Source: Deltaproteobacteria bacterium UBA6930 (GTDB lineage: Bacteria > Myxococcota_A > UBA9160 > UBA6930). From it: DNA of 6,436 bases. The notes under the pieces are model-generated. The model was not told the DNA's origin, did no database searches, and worked only from the letters and a program-made list of their open reading frames with translations. This document shows positions 5,737 through 6,436 of the stretch, one piece after another. A program made the translations under genes and the position numbers. Each line of letters starts with the position of its first letter. Position 1 is the first letter of the stretch. The stretch lies in assembly GCA_002450755.1 (NCBI GenBank), contig DKAI01000180.1, positions 1 through 6,436 on the forward strand, read 5' to 3'.

Positions 5737-5739
5737 GGT

Positions 5740-6147
5740 TTGCCAGGAGTACGACTGAGACATTCGCACCGCGCAGTCGCGGAGATTAACGTGACTCCCT
5801 TCGTGGACGTGATGCTTGTGTTGCTCATAATTTTTATGGTAACGGCTCCAATGCTTCAACAGGGATTGGACGTTGATTTGCCCGAAACGACCACTCAACC
5901 ACTCCGTATTCGTGATGATACTCTTGTTCTGACGGTAATGAAGGACGGGAAGATACGACTTGCGGATATTGAGGTCTCTCTCGAGGAGCTTGAAAGCAAG
6001 CTCAAGGCGATACTCGAGGGAGTAGAAGGCAAACAGGTTTTTCTTCGCGCGGACAAAAAGGTGCCGTATGGAATCGTGGTTAAAGCAATGGCTGCTACTC
6101 GTTTAGCGGGTGCAAAAAAGCTCGGCATCGTAACGGAACCCGATTGA
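5740..6147 (+). CDS. tolR: TolR, ExbD-family proton-channel subunit of the Tol-Pal motor
   Basis: TolR is the single-pass partner of TolQ; its membrane aspartate carries protons and its periplasmic domain binds peptidoglycan in the family. The product is 135 residues (E. coli 142). After a short basic cytosolic tail comes AEINVTPFVDVMLVLLIIFM at 14-33. Asp23 is in the membrane helix and aligns with the essential Asp23 of E. coli TolR. The periplasmic part ends with QVFLRADKKVPYG at about 100-112 and a short tail. The start is TTG at 5740, supported by GAGGAG nine bases upstream and by the usual N-terminal length. It sits three bases after the tolQ stop and its TGA overlaps the next start as TTGA. 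ExbD is the alternative; context favours TolR. Confidence 0.93.
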   Translation: MPGVRLRHSHRAVAEINVTPFVDVMLVLLIIFMVTAPMLQQGLDVDLPETTTQPLRIRDDTLVLTVMKDGKIRLADIEVSLEELESKLKAILEGVEGKQVFLRADKKVPYGIVVKAMAATRLAGAKKLGIVTEPD

Positions 6148-6436
6148 ACTTCGCTAGGCGATGGCTCGCTCTTTGGAGGGGCAAAGAACGCACTTTCGAG
6201 GGTAGGGATCACCTCGGAACTAAGCTAGGTGGCGTCGCGCCACCGCTTTCGCGGTCGGAACTGACGGTTTCCTTATGTCTCCACTTTTTCTTGGTTGCTG
6301 TATTTCTTTGGACGCCCAACGTTAAATCAGGAGTTTTACCTCCGGCAGTTGTGGTCGTCGACTTGGTTGAGCCCAGGTCGTCTTCGAGGGACGTAAAACC
6401 AAAATCCCCTCCAAAAACGGTGAAGAAAAAAGTCCT
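6144..6436 (+). CDS. tolA: TolA/TonB-type energy transducer, N-terminal part (cut by window end)
   Basis: The frame is open from the TTG at 6144 to the window end, 97 full residues visible. Residues 1-38 are a polar cytosolic segment, followed by one membrane helix at about 40-56 (LTVSLCLHFFLVAVFLW). Ser43 and His47 reproduce the S-x3-H pattern of the TolA/TonB anchor helix (Ser18 and His22 in E. coli TolA) that contacts TolQ/TolR. After the helix come VVVVDLVEP and a Pro/Lys-rich start of the periplasmic spanning domain (KPKSPPKTVKKK). The start TTG overlaps the tolR TGA as TTGA, as in tightly coupled operons; GGAA at 6135-6138 is only a weak ribosome site. The 38-residue cytosolic tail is longer than in E. 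coli TolA, so the real start might be downstream at a nonstandard codon. TolA is preferred over TonB because of the tolQR neighbours. The C-terminal receptor-binding domain is outside the window. Confidence 0.85.
   Translation, partial: MNFARRWLALWRGKERTFEGRDHLGTKLGGVAPPLSRSELTVSLCLHFFLVAVFLWTPNVKSGVLPPAVVVVDLVEPRSSSRDVKPKSPPKTVKKKV

Noticed and set aside
5895..6212. A 105-codon minus-strand frame opposite tolR and the tolA start
   Set aside because: Low-complexity Ser/Pro/Thr-rich shadow of tolR with no family features.
1..6436. tRNA, rRNA, CRISPR array, insertion sequence or phage integration site
   Set aside because: No cloverleaf, no regularly spaced direct repeats, no transposase or integrase frame, no terminal inverted repeats seen by eye.

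Overview
The window reads as chromosomal DNA of a Gram-negative bacterium. The main evidence is a Tol-Pal energy-transduction cluster (tolQ, tolR, start of tolA) and a sigma-32 (RpoH) class sigma factor. The RpoH carries a long acidic N-terminal extension, and the whole set looks deltaproteobacterial-like (sensu lato), but I cannot fix the taxon from sequence alone. Base composition looks balanced and fairly even. I saw no insertion sequence, phage gene, CRISPR array, tRNA or rRNA.

Layout, left to right. (1) Positions 3-1230, plus strand: two molybdenum-cofactor genes. The first is a fused MoaD-MoaE molybdopterin synthase (MoaX type), missing only about its first two residues at the window edge. 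The second is a MoaB/MogA-type molybdopterin adenylyltransferase. (2) Positions 1321-2155: a minus-strand secreted DUF192 protein and a plus-strand small protein of unknown function. They lie head to head with only 19 bp between their likely starts. The small gene's stop overlaps the sigma-factor stop. (3) Positions 2152-4787, minus strand: pepA (leucyl aminopeptidase, M17) followed by an rpoH-like sigma factor, 53 bp apart and probably co-transcribed. (4) Positions 4788-5055: the divergent control region between pepA and tolQ. (5) Positions 5056-6436, plus strand: tolQ, tolR and the 5' part of tolA, packed with a 3-bp gap and then a TTGA stop/start overlap, so one operon.

Functional reading. 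The left block makes and adenylylates molybdopterin from cyclic pyranopterin monophosphate. The middle block pairs a cytosolic peptidase with a stress sigma factor, which fits proteostasis. The right block builds the inner-membrane proton-driven motor that works on the outer membrane.

Most of the window is well-known core biology. I did not find a clear new multi-gene system. The points most worth a second look are the MoaD-MoaE fusion with an internal Gly-Gly and an internal Met exactly where a free MoaE would start, the unassigned 116-aa gene squeezed between two opposite-strand genes, an inverted repeat that buries the start codon of the sigma factor, the acidic sigma-factor extension, and the frequent use of TTG start codons (four of eight assignable starts).
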